DNA of 60,398 nt from an uncultured Prevotellaceae bacterium (GTDB lineage: Bacteria; Bacteroidota; Bacteroidia; Bacteroidales; Bacteroidaceae). The notes below the pieces were generated by a model, which ran no database searches, was not told where the DNA came from, and saw only the letters and a list, made by a program, of their open reading frames with translations. The stretch is from NCBI GenBank assembly GCA_900318555.1, contig ONKX01000009.1, positions 1-60,398 on the forward strand, read 5' to 3'. Below, one piece after another: positions 26,066 to 35,414 of the stretch (positions are counted from its first letter, which is position 1; each line of letters starts with the position of its first letter). Made by a program: the position numbers and the translations under genes.

Positions 26066-29000
26066 TTAGAACGACAGATTGATACCGATGTCCCAGCGGC
26101 GCAACGTAGGATAGTTGCCGTAAGTTCCTGCCATCGGGCTGGTGAACTTCTCGGGATAGGGGTTGTAGAAGTTAATCAGGTTCTGACCGGTGATGTTCAG
26201 ACGAACATTCTTCACTCCAATACTCTTGAACCAAGCGTTGGGGAAGGTGTAGGCCAGTGTCAGACGGCTCAGACGCACGTTGGCAGCACTGACACGCCAG
26301 AAACTGGAGGTCACTGCGTTCACACTCTGGTAGGCGAGGTTAGGATATTCTGCGTCGCGATTCTGCTTCATGACGAGATTACCACTACCGTCATAGATGT
26401 CCTGATAGACGTACATGTTGTCAGGATTCCAGAAAGAAGGCATGTTGTAGTATTCAATATTCGAGCTGGAAGCAACACCGATGGCTGCGGAAGGCAGCGT
26501 GGTGTAACCACCCCAAGAGGCACCAAACTGAGCAGTCAGGGCGAGGCCCTTCCAATCAGCATGGGCATTGATGGTAAATCCATAGGGGTTCGAGCGATTG
26601 CTCAAGCACACCTGATCATTGTCGCGGTCGACAACACCGTCCGGACCGTCGTAGGTTCCTGTCTCTGCATTGTAGGCACCACGGACATCCTTATAAATCA
26701 GCATACCTGGGCGAACTTTGTCTTTGGTCATACCCATGTATGAAGTGATGTGATACTTCTCGAAGTACTCCTCAATATCCTGGAACGAACGGAACATGCC
26801 GATGCACTGCATACCCCAGGTACCGATGTCGGTACGGCTGCCCTTGGTAATCTGGCGATAGAGATACTCGGTGGGGAAGTCCATAACAAGTACTTCGTTG
26901 TCAGAGTAACCGGTATTGATACCAATACGATACTTGAAGTCCTTGCCAATCTTGTCGCGCCAAGTGATGCCAAGCTCCCAACCCCAGTTGTTCATCTCAC
27001 CAAGGTTCTGGGAAGCAGTCTGTGTGCCGATAGGTGTGGGAATCTCCTGAGCCAGATTAATCAACATCTCGCGGTTCTTCTCATAATACCAGTCGAAGTT
27101 AACAGCCAAACGCTTGTTCAGCACCTGGAAGTCGAGACCGATGTTGGTCTTGTAAGACTTGTCCCAGTGAACATCGGGATTCAGGGCCGAGTTGTTCTTA
27201 TTGATGGTGATACGGTTCTTGGAGTCGTTGCTGATACCAGTGCCGAACACGGGACCGCGGTTAGAATCCTGAGCATATATCTGCATCCACTGCCAGGCAG
27301 CGAGGTTGTCACGACCGGTGAGACCCCAGCTGGCACGAATCTTCAGGAAGTCAACAAAACTCAATGCCTTGCTGTTCTGGAACCAGGGCTCCTCACTGAT
27401 GACCCAACCAGCAGAAATGGCAGGGAAGGTGCCCCAATAGTTATCAGGAGCAAACTTGGTAGAAGCATCCGAACGGAGCAGGAATTCGAACAGATAACGG
27501 TCGGAATAAGCGTAGTTGATACGTCCGATGTACGACAGTGTACCACTCTCTGAACGAGTGAATACTGTTGTCTGCTCACCATCGGCAGAGTTCGACTGCC
27601 CCGTGGTGAATGGGAACGGATTCTCGCGCTGGCCCATCAGATATTCTGATTCTGCTTCCGATTTCTCAATAGAGAAGAGGGCATTGACGCTGTGTTTGCC
27701 GAAGTCACGGCCATACTGAGCAGTAAAGTTCATCTGGTAGTTATCCGTACGGGTCATCGTACGATACAGCATATTGCCGTTCTTCATCGTCATAGCGTTG
27801 AAGTTCGAGGCATCCAGATAATTGAAGCCCGGATCGTCACCACTTGTCGGTGTATAGAGATGGTTCCCAGAACCATAGCGGGTCAGCATCTGATAGAGTG
27901 TATAACGCGAACCATACTGGTTGGTCTTGTCGTTGTTGATACTCTTCGAATAGCTGAAGCTCAACTTCAAGCCTTTCAGAATCTTACTCCATCCGAAGTC
28001 GTATTTGATGCTGGCACCGATATTCGTGTTTGACGTCATGCTGCGGCTGTAGTCACCATTGTTCTGCAGCAAGTCGTAGTGGTAGTTCTGGTTCTGATTG
28101 CGCTGACCACCACTCACGCCATAGGCAGGAATGGCGTAACCGCCAACATATTCAGGAATGTAGGTCGGACGCGTCAGTAACAGGTTATAGTCTTTCTCGT
28201 CGCCAGAACCGCCAACCTTTACCAACGGCTTGTTCTTCTTGCCGTAGTCACCACTGACGGTCAGGTTGGCTGACAACCAGTCACTCAGCTTCACATCGAT
28301 GCCGGCACGATAGTTCCAACGGTCGTAGTCGAGTTTACCCAGGTTACCGTCCTGCTTGAAATAGGTGATACCACCAAAATAGCTTACCCTGTCCGCAGCA
28401 CCGCTAACATTGACGGCGTGACGGGTGGTGTAGCCTTTTTCCCAATATTTATCCAGCAGGTCGTAGTTCAGCGCCTTCATGGCCTCTAATTCGTCAGCCT
28501 GGAACAGTGCTGTAGTGTGGTTGAGGCTGGTATTCGTCGGGTCGGCAGCCGCAATGGCATTGTAGAGTCGACCGTAGTTATAAGCGCTCAGCATCTTGGG
28601 ACGAGCGACCTCGTCTGTAATACCAATAGAACCGCTATAGCTGATGCTGGGTGCTCCCTGCTTACCTTTCTTGGTAGTAACGAGGATAACACCGTTAGCG
28701 GCACGGGCACCATAGACTGCTGCCGAAGCATCCTTCAGCACAGAGATGCTCTCGATTTCAGAGGGGTCGAGGTTGTTGAAGGCCTCAGCACCAAGGTTCT
28801 GGTAGCTGTTGCCAACCTTTACGTCATTCGGATAGATGTAGCCGTCAATAACGAACAGCGGCTGCTGGGCGGTAGAACCTACCTCACCCAGTGAATTGAC
28901 GTCACGAATAGAAAGACGCGCATTCTCACCAGGACGGGCGTCACCGCCTGATACTGACAGACCGTTGACCAGTCCTGCGAGCGACTGTCCCAGACCACCG

Positions 29001-29392
29001 TTGGCGAGGTCCTGAATATCATCAACCTCAACGGTCGATACAGAACCCGTCAGGTGAGCCTTCTTCTGCGTGCCGTAACCTACGACAACGACCTCTTCCA
29101 GCGTCTGCTTGTCTTCTTCCAATTTTACTGTACCGCCAGGCTTAACGGTCTGGGGCATATAACCAATATAGCTGATGGTTACCTTCGCCCCTGCGGGAGC
29201 TGAAAGCTTATAGTTACCATCCAAGTCTGTGACGGTGGCAATTTTCGTGCCTTCCACTGTCACTGTAGCGCCAATGACGGGTTCGCCAAGTTCGTCAACC
29301 ACCGTACCTGTCACCGTTTGGTTTTGGGCCAGGGCCGATGCTGAGAACATCAACATCATACCGAGGCATATACTGAATATCTTATGTTTCAT
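26066..29392 (-). CDS. SusC/RagA-family TonB-dependent outer-membrane transporter
   Basis: 1108 aa. Signal peptide to about residue 22 (SASALAQ), a carboxypeptidase-D-regulatory-like domain (about 25-100, VTGTVVDELGEPVIGATV), a TonB box region (EEVVVVGYGTQKK), then the plug domain (about 110-240, with VLKDASAAVYGARAANGVILVTT, the SusC hallmark) and a 22-strand barrel ending in an aromatic residue (INLSF). It takes up oligosaccharides with its SusD partner, driven by TonB-ExbBD. Gaps to the neighbours are 36 nt upstream and 20 nt downstream, consistent with one operon. Confidence 0.96.
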   Translation of the reverse strand: MKHKIFSICLGMMLMFSASALAQNQTVTGTVVDELGEPVIGATVTVEGTKIATVTDLDGNYKLSAPAGAKVTISYIGYMPQTVKPGGTVKLEEDKQTLEEVVVVGYGTQKKAHLTGSVSTVEVDDIQDLANGGLGQSLAGLVNGLSVSGGDARPGENARLSIRDVNSLGEVGSTAQQPLFVIDGYIYPNDVKVGNSYQNLGAEAFNNLDPSEIESISVLKDASAAVYGARAANGVILVTTKKGKQGAPSISYSGSIGITDEVARPKMLSAYNYGRLYNAIAAADPTNTSLNHTTALFQADELEAMKALNYDLLDKYWEKGYTTRHAVNVSGAADRVSYFGGITYFKQDGNLGKLDYDRWNYRAGIDVKLSDWLSANLTVSGDYGKKNKPLVKVGGSGDEKDYNLLLTRPTYIPEYVGGYAIPAYGVSGGQRNQNQNYHYDLLQNNGDYSRSMTSNTNIGASIKYDFGWSKILKGLKLSFSYSKSINNDKTNQYGSRYTLYQMLTRYGSGNHLYTPTSGDDPGFNYLDASNFNAMTMKNGNMLYRTMTRTDNYQMNFTAQYGRDFGKHSVNALFSIEKSEAESEYLMGQRENPFPFTTGQSNSADGEQTTVFTRSESGTLSYIGRINYAYSDRYLFEFLLRSDASTKFAPDNYWGTFPAISAGWVISEEPWFQNSKALSFVDFLKIRASWGLTGRDNLAAWQWMQIYAQDSNRGPVFGTGISNDSKNRITINKNNSALNPDVHWDKSYKTNIGLDFQVLNKRLAVNFDWYYEKNREMLINLAQEIPTPIGTQTASQNLGEMNNWGWELGITWRDKIGKDFKYRIGINTGYSDNEVLVMDFPTEYLYRQITKGSRTDIGTWGMQCIGMFRSFQDIEEYFEKYHITSYMGMTKDKVRPGMLIYKDVRGAYNAETGTYDGPDGVVDRDNDQVCLSNRSNPYGFTINAHADWKGLALTAQFGASWGGYTTLPSAAIGVASSSNIEYYNMPSFWNPDNMYVYQDIYDGSGNLVMKQNRDAEYPNLAYQSVNAVTSSFWRVSAANVRLSRLTLAYTFPNAWFKSIGVKNVRLNITGQNLINFYNPYPEKFTSPMAGTYGNYPTLRRWDIGINLSF

Positions 29393-29428
29393 AGTCTTTT
29401 CCTTTTTACTATTAGACCTTATTATATA

Positions 29429-30997
29429 TTAAGGAAGCCAACGGGGATCACCAGTCTTGCGAGCGACCTGAGTGGCACCGCTGATATGGAAATCGCCAAC
29501 AGCAGGATTAGCAAACTGCGGGTCTTCCTCGATAGTCGTACCAGACAAGTCATAGTCGTGACTGCCGTCTTCTGTAATATCTTGGAATTTGGTACCAGTA
29601 ATTTCACCTTGGTCATTCCTTACATAATGCATATATGTATTGTTGTTGAAGGTGACATACTTCTGATTCTTCTTACCGTGCAGGAAACGACGGGGAACGC
29701 CTGAGGGTGAGCAGTCGAAGAAGATACAGTCGGTCATAATCCAGTGTGAGCAGTCGCGACCGCCCATACGGTTGTAGTTACCCCACTGACCGCCGTTCCA
29801 TGTAACATGGTAGAAAGTAGAGTGAGTATAACTAACCGTGTTGGTGGCAATACTCTTCTCGGCATAAACTTCCTCACCGCTCTTCATACCAGCCTGATAG
29901 AAGTACTTGTAATCGTTTTTATTATCCTTATCTTCTGATATTAACATGTAGAAGGTTGAATTGTTGATATAGAGCTCATTAATCTGACTACCGCTACCGT
30001 CACTACCCTTATTGGTCCAGAATACACCTCCTGCGAAGGCTTTCTCTGGAGCCAGATGTACGACGCAATTGTCAACCAGCATGGTCATTGCACATACAGT
30101 CTGCTGATTATCCCAGAAGAAATAGCTCTTCACATTCTTGAAGTTGCTGTTAACGAAAGTAACGGGTTTCTCAATCATCGGATAATCCCACTTGTACAGT
30201 GTCGGATTGATATCCGTGCCCTTCGGAGCAGCCGAAGGATCCTTGCTGAAGGCAAAGATGCCGTGATTGGTGCTTCCAATCTCCTGTGCCGAGCAGTCAA
30301 CATCCACATATTTCATGTTAAATGGAGCAGCAAAGGTAATGCAGGCCTCTTTCTGGAAGTTGATGGTTGCATGCTTGCTCTTGTCATTGGTACGCAGGGT
30401 GACTGCACTGATGTTGAAGTCCAACACATCACTCAGCGTGTAGGTAGCACCACCCTCCAAGTCATAGTTCAGATTGTCTCCTTCCTCGGTAGGAAGTGGA
30501 TTAGCTGCAAACCATTCGTTCAGGTTGCTGCCTGCTGGAATGGTCTTGTAGGTAGGCGTAAAGGTAGAAAACGTCTTCTCCACAGCGGCACTGGCATCGG
30601 TATTGTTCTTCTGCTTGTTGCCCAAGGGAAGAATGGTCAGCTTGTAGTTAACATCCTCTTCGCGATCACCTTTAACCGAGCAACCGTCAACAATGCTGTC
30701 GTTGATAATCGGCTTGTCGGGGTTTGCTACGTCAATCAGGCTGACACGATAGCCTCCTGCTCCCATAACGACGGGCCAATTAAAGGTCTGCGACTTACCG
30801 TCTGCACTGGGTGTAATCGTAATGTCGTCAGCAGATATTGTTGCTACCTGCGTATTCGATACACCACTGTCGAACGATTCGTCGTCGTAACCATCCTTGG
30901 CGCACGAAGCAAGGAACAGAGCGCTTGCTCCTGTGAGGGCAAGCACGCACATCTTACTGTACGTAAAGAATTGATTCTTCTTCATAAAATCCTTCAT
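29429..30997 (-). CDS. DUF4957/DUF5123-type surface lipoprotein
   Basis: 522 aa; an ATG four codons in (30985) is an alternative start. The signal peptide ends in a lipobox (LASC, then AKDG). A fibronectin-like N-terminal region (about 40-140: GGYRVSLIDV) is followed by a right-handed beta-helix (about 190-480) with repeated strands such as VTLRTNDKSKHATINF and THSTFYHVTWNGG. The C-terminal EEDPQFANPAVGDFHI is typical of pectate-lyase-fold proteins. Proteins of this kind lie in pectin-related SusCD loci. It may bind or cleave pectin at the surface. Upstream of SusC in the same operon (36-nt gap). Confidence 0.85.
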   Translation of the reverse strand: MKDFMKKNQFFTYSKMCVLALTGASALFLASCAKDGYDDESFDSGVSNTQVATISADDITITPSADGKSQTFNWPVVMGAGGYRVSLIDVANPDKPIINDSIVDGCSVKGDREEDVNYKLTILPLGNKQKNNTDASAAVEKTFSTFTPTYKTIPAGSNLNEWFAANPLPTEEGDNLNYDLEGGATYTLSDVLDFNISAVTLRTNDKSKHATINFQKEACITFAAPFNMKYVDVDCSAQEIGSTNHGIFAFSKDPSAAPKGTDINPTLYKWDYPMIEKPVTFVNSNFKNVKSYFFWDNQQTVCAMTMLVDNCVVHLAPEKAFAGGVFWTNKGSDGSGSQINELYINNSTFYMLISEDKDNKNDYKYFYQAGMKSGEEVYAEKSIATNTVSYTHSTFYHVTWNGGQWGNYNRMGGRDCSHWIMTDCIFFDCSPSGVPRRFLHGKKNQKYVTFNNNTYMHYVRNDQGEITGTKFQDITEDGSHDYDLSGTTIEEDPQFANPAVGDFHISGATQVARKTGDPRWLP

Positions 30998-31007
30998 TTA
31001 GTTTGAC

Positions 31008-31904
31008 TTATTTGATTAGTTTTTGAAATATCTCTTTTAAGTAGGCAACGTTGGTGCCGAAGTTGCCTCGGACATTGCGGATGTCTTGGGCATTACGGCT
31101 GCGTTCTACGACGAGCCACCCGCTCCATTTCATCTTGTCGAGGGTTTTCTTCACCTTGTGCAGGTCAATACGCGGGTCTTTGTCGAGCGTCACGCTATCG
31201 GTCAGCGAAGCGTGAATCTGCGCGATATTCTCAGCTCCCAGCGTCTTCAGTTCCTTGCAGGGACACAATCCTTGATCGACGGCATCCTGCAGGTTATAGT
31301 AAATCTTGATGCCCTTGCTGTTGACCTCCTTTAATAAAACAAGGTCCGCGCGAGCATCCTGTTGGGTGCGAATGGCAATGACCTTGTCTCTCGCAAAAGC
31401 CATCTCGCCTACTTCGTGCAGTCGGCGAACCATCTCCTGACGGGCTTCACCAGACTGCTTCCAATCGTTTCCACTGCCGCCTAAAGGCAGGAAAGCCACT
31501 CGGGCACCCATAACATCCATTGTGTTCAGGCAGTCGACTATCAGGTCTTTGTAGTTCTCTCGCTCGAGGAAACTCTGTGCGAAGAATCCGGACATGGCAA
31601 TTGAAGGCACCGCTATGCCCAGCGAGTCAGCCGTCCGTCGGAATAATTGCTGGAACGCCGGTTCGCGCAATTTGTTGTCGAATAGCACCCGCTTTCCCAG
31701 CGGACCCATATCGACCTCCACACCATCGGCATTGATGTCCTTGGCGAGCTGAAACTCTCCCAATTTCTGGCGCTTCAGCATCATCCAGTCGCAAGCGGCC
31801 ACGCGGTATTGCTGCTGTTGTTGGGCACACATGCCAAGCGGCAGTGCGACTAACACTACAACAATGCCCACCAAGAGACATCTTCTTAACCTTAATTCAC
31901 TCAT
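31008..31904 (-). CDS. Secreted sugar isomerase/epimerase-like TIM-barrel protein
   Basis: 298 aa with an N-terminal signal or anchor (about residues 7-27), then a xylose-isomerase-like TIM barrel (AP endonuclease 2 family): VEVDMGPLG, AVPSIAMSGFFAQSF, ARVAFLPLGGSG, AQIHASL, GWLVVERS. It is exported, unlike the cytoplasmic members. The usual metal-ligand glutamates are hard to assign by eye, so it may be an altered active site. First gene of the SusCD operon (10-nt gap to the next). The sugar is unknown. Confidence 0.8.
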   Translation of the reverse strand: MSELRLRRCLLVGIVVVLVALPLGMCAQQQQQYRVAACDWMMLKRQKLGEFQLAKDINADGVEVDMGPLGKRVLFDNKLREPAFQQLFRRTADSLGIAVPSIAMSGFFAQSFLERENYKDLIVDCLNTMDVMGARVAFLPLGGSGNDWKQSGEARQEMVRRLHEVGEMAFARDKVIAIRTQQDARADLVLLKEVNSKGIKIYYNLQDAVDQGLCPCKELKTLGAENIAQIHASLTDSVTLDKDPRIDLHKVKKTLDKMKWSGWLVVERSRNAQDIRNVRGNFGTNVAYLKEIFQKLIK

Positions 31905-31908
31905 TTGT

Positions 31909-31929
31909 TAGTTCGAACTATTAATAGTT
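31909..31929. promoter_or_regulatory. Two overlapping palindromes in the SusCD operon leader
   Basis: TAGTTCGAACTA (31909-31920) and AACTATTAATAGTT (31916-31929) are both perfect palindromes that share AACTA. They lie between the -7 box and the ATG, where a repressor or attenuator would act. Confidence 0.4.
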
Positions 31930-31943
31930 GTTTATAAGACGTT

Positions 31944-31951
31944 CAAAAATA
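31944..31951 (-). promoter_or_regulatory. -7 box of the SusCD operon
   Basis: TATTTTTG on the minus strand, 39 nt before the ATG at 31904. No canonical -33 is seen. Confidence 0.5.
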
Positions 31952-31992
31952 CGTGTTGTCATCATTTAAGGTTAATAATCATAAAAAAAGAA

Positions 31993-32019
31993 CCTCCGAC
32001 AACCATAAATTGTCGGAGG
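31993..32019 (-). terminator. Terminator after the beta-barrel gene
   Basis: A 10-bp perfect stem CCTCCGACAA / TTGTCGGAGG with a 7-nt loop, followed on the minus strand by TTCTTTTTTTAT. It ends the gldN-side transcript. Confidence 0.9.
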
Positions 32020-32046
32020 CACCAATTATTGCTTGTGTGATTGTAA

Positions 32047-32685
32047 TCAGAAATAATATGCCAGAGCAATCTGCCAGGCGTTGGCCTTTGCCTTGCCTAA
32101 TACGGTATCCTTGGTGGCATCCCAACCTTGTTTTAAGTCTACTTCACCTGTCTTGCCTAATGCAATGTTGTAGTTGGCACTGAGCTGCAGATGCTTTAAC
32201 AGCATAACACCTAAACCAACATTAGCACTTACGTTAGAGCTACGCAGTGTCCACTCGGAAACACCAAACAAATCTTTCGACTTGTCACCTACGTTGAAGC
32301 CAAACTGGGGACCAGCAAAGATGAAGATGCTGGCTGTTTCTCCCAAACCGAAGTCATAGCGAATGTTAATAGGAATCTGGATGCTTTGCTGCTTAATCTT
32401 TTCTGTTTCCTTTCCCCCAGACATGTTGTCTACCTCAAAATCTGCCTCGCGCTGGTCGTAAAGCGCAGCAGCATCAATGCCCAGACCCACGATAGGAAGT
32501 GTAAACTTGACAGTCGGACCAATAAAGAATCCGGCCTTGTTCTTAAACATATCCTCAACATTGCTGTTATTGACTGTCATTTTCGTCAAGTTTAGACCGC
32601 CCTTTAAGCCAAATCGCACCTGAGCATTCGACGACATAGCTATAGCGACAGCCATCACGATAAGTGTTATTACTTTCTTCATCAT
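32047..32685 (-). CDS. Outer-membrane beta-barrel protein (PorT/OmpW-like)
   Basis: 212 aa. Signal peptide to about residue 20 (AMSSNAQ), then an 8-strand-type barrel: VRFGLKGGLNLTKM, alternating strands, and a C-terminal strand ending in F (IALAYYF), as needed for BAM insertion. The family (porin family / outer membrane beta-barrel, PorT-like) has no assigned substrate. It lies 26 nt downstream of gldN and may be read from the type IX secretion transcript, but it is not known as a part of that system. A strong terminator follows. Confidence 0.85.
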   Translation of the reverse strand: MMKKVITLIVMAVAIAMSSNAQVRFGLKGGLNLTKMTVNNSNVEDMFKNKAGFFIGPTVKFTLPIVGLGIDAAALYDQREADFEVDNMSGGKETEKIKQQSIQIPINIRYDFGLGETASIFIFAGPQFGFNVGDKSKDLFGVSEWTLRSSNVSANVGLGVMLLKHLQLSANYNIALGKTGEVDLKQGWDATKDTVLGKAKANAWQIALAYYF

Positions 32686-32711
32686 CTTTCTATTTTAAGC
32701 TAATTATTTTC

Positions 32712-33770
32712 TTAATGTCTTTGGCGGCGCACACTCATTTTGGCAGAACCTGACGACGAAGAGCTGCTCTTCTTGGGTTTGCTGCTCTTGACCTTTGCCG
32801 ACGAAGAACTACTGGTTTTGCCACTCTTCGACTTTTTGGCAGCCTTCAGCTGGCGAGGATCGAGCTTGGCAATAGAATCCAGCGAGTCCTTCTTATGCTG
32901 GTCACCGAAGATGTTCTGTTCGAAGGCCTTCAGCTCGGCCTCAATCTTCTTCTGTTCTTTGGCCAGAGCAGAATCGTTCGGACAATACTGTGCCAACGTC
33001 TTACCCAGCATATTGTTGGTCTTGTAAATCTTACCCAGGTAACGGTTCATCGTGAAATAATCCTCCATCGACATCGTGGCGGCATTGTTCAGATTCGAGG
33101 TCATCACCGTCTGACGACTCAGGAATGGCTCCAAATCGGCGTACTTCACCCAAAACAGCGGATATTTCGAAGCCTCACCGCCAAAGTCGTCCTCACGTAT
33201 CATCACTGGGCATACGGCCTGTACCTTGCGGTGGAACGTCGAGTTGGCATCATCGAAATAAGCACTCTCTTTCAGGTAGTACATCTTCACCTCTGCCGAG
33301 GGAATATCGCTGTTGTCAACGCGCAGCTTGCCGTCACGCTCTTCATAGAAGATGTGATAGTTGTCCAACACAGTCCTCATCTGAACCTTGGCAGAATCGG
33401 TAAACACCTCATTACCGTCCAAGCGGTATTCATAGACGGGGATGTAGCCGTTCAGCGCCAGTTTGAAGACATAGGTAAATAGGTTCAGCTGTTTGTCAAT
33501 AGGCTCTACAGGGTAGTAGAGACCTGCGTTGGCATCATCGTTGAGGTCAATCTCACGATAGATGTCACGACGCCAAACGACATTCTCGGGCATCTCCACA
33601 GCAGTCGGAAACGACAAACGAGCACGCATCGACATTCCCTGACTCTGCGTCGGCTGTGCCTGCTGCTGTTGCTGGGCTTTCTGCTGCTGTTGCTGTCGAC
33701 GAGCCTTAGGCTGAGCACTTACTGCACCAACCACCAGCGTTATCATCAATAAGAACAATACTCTTTTCAT
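32712..33770 (-). CDS. gldN: Type IX secretion protein GldN/PorN
   Basis: 352 aa, exported; periplasmic partner of GldK in the ring attached to the outer membrane. Signal peptide to residue 19 (VGAVSAQ). After a Gln-rich segment (about 23-45) comes the conserved GldN core (WRRDIYREIDLNDDANAGLYYP, FYEERDGKLRV, FWVKYADLEPFLSRQ). The C-terminus is an unusual Ser/Lys-rich tail of about 45 residues (KSKSGKTSSSSSAK and similar). Last of the porP-gldK-gldL-gldM-gldN cluster, in the order usual for this system. Confidence 0.95.
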   Translation of the reverse strand: MKRVLFLLMITLVVGAVSAQPKARRQQQQQKAQQQQQAQPTQSQGMSMRARLSFPTAVEMPENVVWRRDIYREIDLNDDANAGLYYPVEPIDKQLNLFTYVFKLALNGYIPVYEYRLDGNEVFTDSAKVQMRTVLDNYHIFYEERDGKLRVDNSDIPSAEVKMYYLKESAYFDDANSTFHRKVQAVCPVMIREDDFGGEASKYPLFWVKYADLEPFLSRQTVMTSNLNNAATMSMEDYFTMNRYLGKIYKTNNMLGKTLAQYCPNDSALAKEQKKIEAELKAFEQNIFGDQHKKDSLDSIAKLDPRQLKAAKKSKSGKTSSSSSAKVKSSKPKKSSSSSSGSAKMSVRRQRH

Positions 33771-33803
33771 ATCTTCTATTATCTCTTATCTGTTAACTCT
33801 AAA

Positions 33804-35369
33804 CTATTTCACAATAACCTCCATCGAAGTGGTCAGCTTACGGGATATGCCGTCAGGACCAATTGCATTGACACGCGTGATGTAGAATCGCTTGTTGCGC
33901 TGCAACTTGCGGAAAGTATCCTTCTGACGGGCCGAGAAACTGGCACCCTCAGAAACCATCGGCACGGCATTACCCATGTTGTCGAAGAATACCGTCTCGA
34001 AACTCTGCACCTTAAAGGCGATATCGAGAATGCCGTCATCAATGGCTGCACCAATACCGTCAACACTCATCAGTTGCTGCTTCGACAGTCCGCCACCCTT
34101 ATAGCGTACAGGACTGCCGGAGTCATCCTTCATAGCAATATACGGCGTGGGGTCGGGCAGACGGCGTACACGGAACGTAAACTGTCCCATCTGCTGTGCG
34201 CGTCCCGTATTGGTCGACGTCACGGTGATGGTCACATTCTGGCCGACAGCCGTCGGACGGGCAATATATTTGCCAGGGCCTACGGGTTGCAACGTACCAC
34301 CGCTCATCGTGGCCTGTACCTTGTTCAGGGGTACACCCGGCACACTGACGCTCAGCGGGTTGTTATAACCTGCATATAGCACGTTCATCAGGTCGGCACT
34401 GACCGTTGCCGAGGGGTCAACCACCGTATATTTCTGTTCGAAATTGCGCTTGATCAGTTCACCGTTACCATTCTCCACCTGGATATATCCCGAGAGCGTG
34501 AAGTCACCAGTACGGCCAGTCACAGTCTCATAAAGTCCGTCAGGCAGATTCACTTCCTTGCCTCCGATGAATATCTGAGGCTGCTGCGTGGTATCGACTG
34601 CTGCCATTACAATCTGGGCCGAGAACTTATCGCCACGGACGATGGTCTGCGAATTGGGAATGACAAAGGCGTTCAGGGCATTCACACGGATATCCTTCAC
34701 GTCGATGTTCGACACCAGTGTATGTAGAATCATTCCCTCTGCATAGCGCACGTCGTTCTGCAACTTACTCAGCAACGTCACAGCAGCGGCAGTAGGCATC
34801 GACTCAAACATATACTCCTGCCAGTTCTTACCCATTGTTTGCACTTCCTTGGGAATGTCTGTCGTCAGGTTCGAAGCGATAGCTTTCTTCTGGTGATAGT
34901 CCGTTGCCATCTTCAGCATCTCATTACGGTAGTTGTTGATGGCGTCGAAGAGTTCCTTGCCGCGACCACGACCGGGAGCCAGCATCACCTGAGTGGCTGC
35001 TTCCAAGTCTTCCTTGTTACGGATATTCCTCACGTCACCGTCATCTCCGTCGGCTTCGCGGACAATAGCCAGTTTCAGTTCGTCGGCAAGGTTATAGAGC
35101 TTGTCGCTCATCTGCTTCACCTTCTGCGACTTATCATACCACTGCTTCACCTTCTGGGGATTCTTCTTCATCTGCACGGCAAAGTCGTCGTAGATGGCCA
35201 GATTCTCCTTCGTGGCATTGATGGTGGTACGTTTCAGACTTTCCTCCACCAGCGAGAAGCCGTTGAGCACCTCATTCGAGACGTTCAACGCCAGCATAGC
35301 CATCAGTACGACGTACATCAGGTTAATCATCTTCTGACGTGGTGAAACGGGTCTTTTCTTAATTGCCAT
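33804..35369 (-). CDS. gldM: Type IX secretion motor protein GldM/PorM
   Basis: 521 aa. A short cytoplasmic N-terminus, one membrane helix (MINLMYVVLMAMLALNVS, about 14-31), then a long periplasmic part of helical and beta domains that reaches the GldK/GldN ring. With GldL it forms the proton-driven motor that powers secretion and, in gliding species, motility. The sequence agrees in length with PorM (about 515). An octamer repeat array separates it from gldL. Confidence 0.96.
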   Translation of the reverse strand: MAIKKRPVSPRQKMINLMYVVLMAMLALNVSNEVLNGFSLVEESLKRTTINATKENLAIYDDFAVQMKKNPQKVKQWYDKSQKVKQMSDKLYNLADELKLAIVREADGDDGDVRNIRNKEDLEAATQVMLAPGRGRGKELFDAINNYRNEMLKMATDYHQKKAIASNLTTDIPKEVQTMGKNWQEYMFESMPTAAAVTLLSKLQNDVRYAEGMILHTLVSNIDVKDIRVNALNAFVIPNSQTIVRGDKFSAQIVMAAVDTTQQPQIFIGGKEVNLPDGLYETVTGRTGDFTLSGYIQVENGNGELIKRNFEQKYTVVDPSATVSADLMNVLYAGYNNPLSVSVPGVPLNKVQATMSGGTLQPVGPGKYIARPTAVGQNVTITVTSTNTGRAQQMGQFTFRVRRLPDPTPYIAMKDDSGSPVRYKGGGLSKQQLMSVDGIGAAIDDGILDIAFKVQSFETVFFDNMGNAVPMVSEGASFSARQKDTFRKLQRNKRFYITRVNAIGPDGISRKLTTSMEVIVK

Positions 35370-35380
35370 AATTATTTTTC

Positions 35381-35413
35381 GTTATTCCGGTATTCCGTAA
35401 TTCCGTTATTCCG
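35381..35413. repeat. Octamer array GTTATTCC x4 between gldL and gldM
   Basis: Units GTTATTCC, GGTATTCC, GTAATTCC, GTTATTCC fill the gap between the gldL stop and gldM start. Confidence 0.75.
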
Positions 35414-35414
35414 A

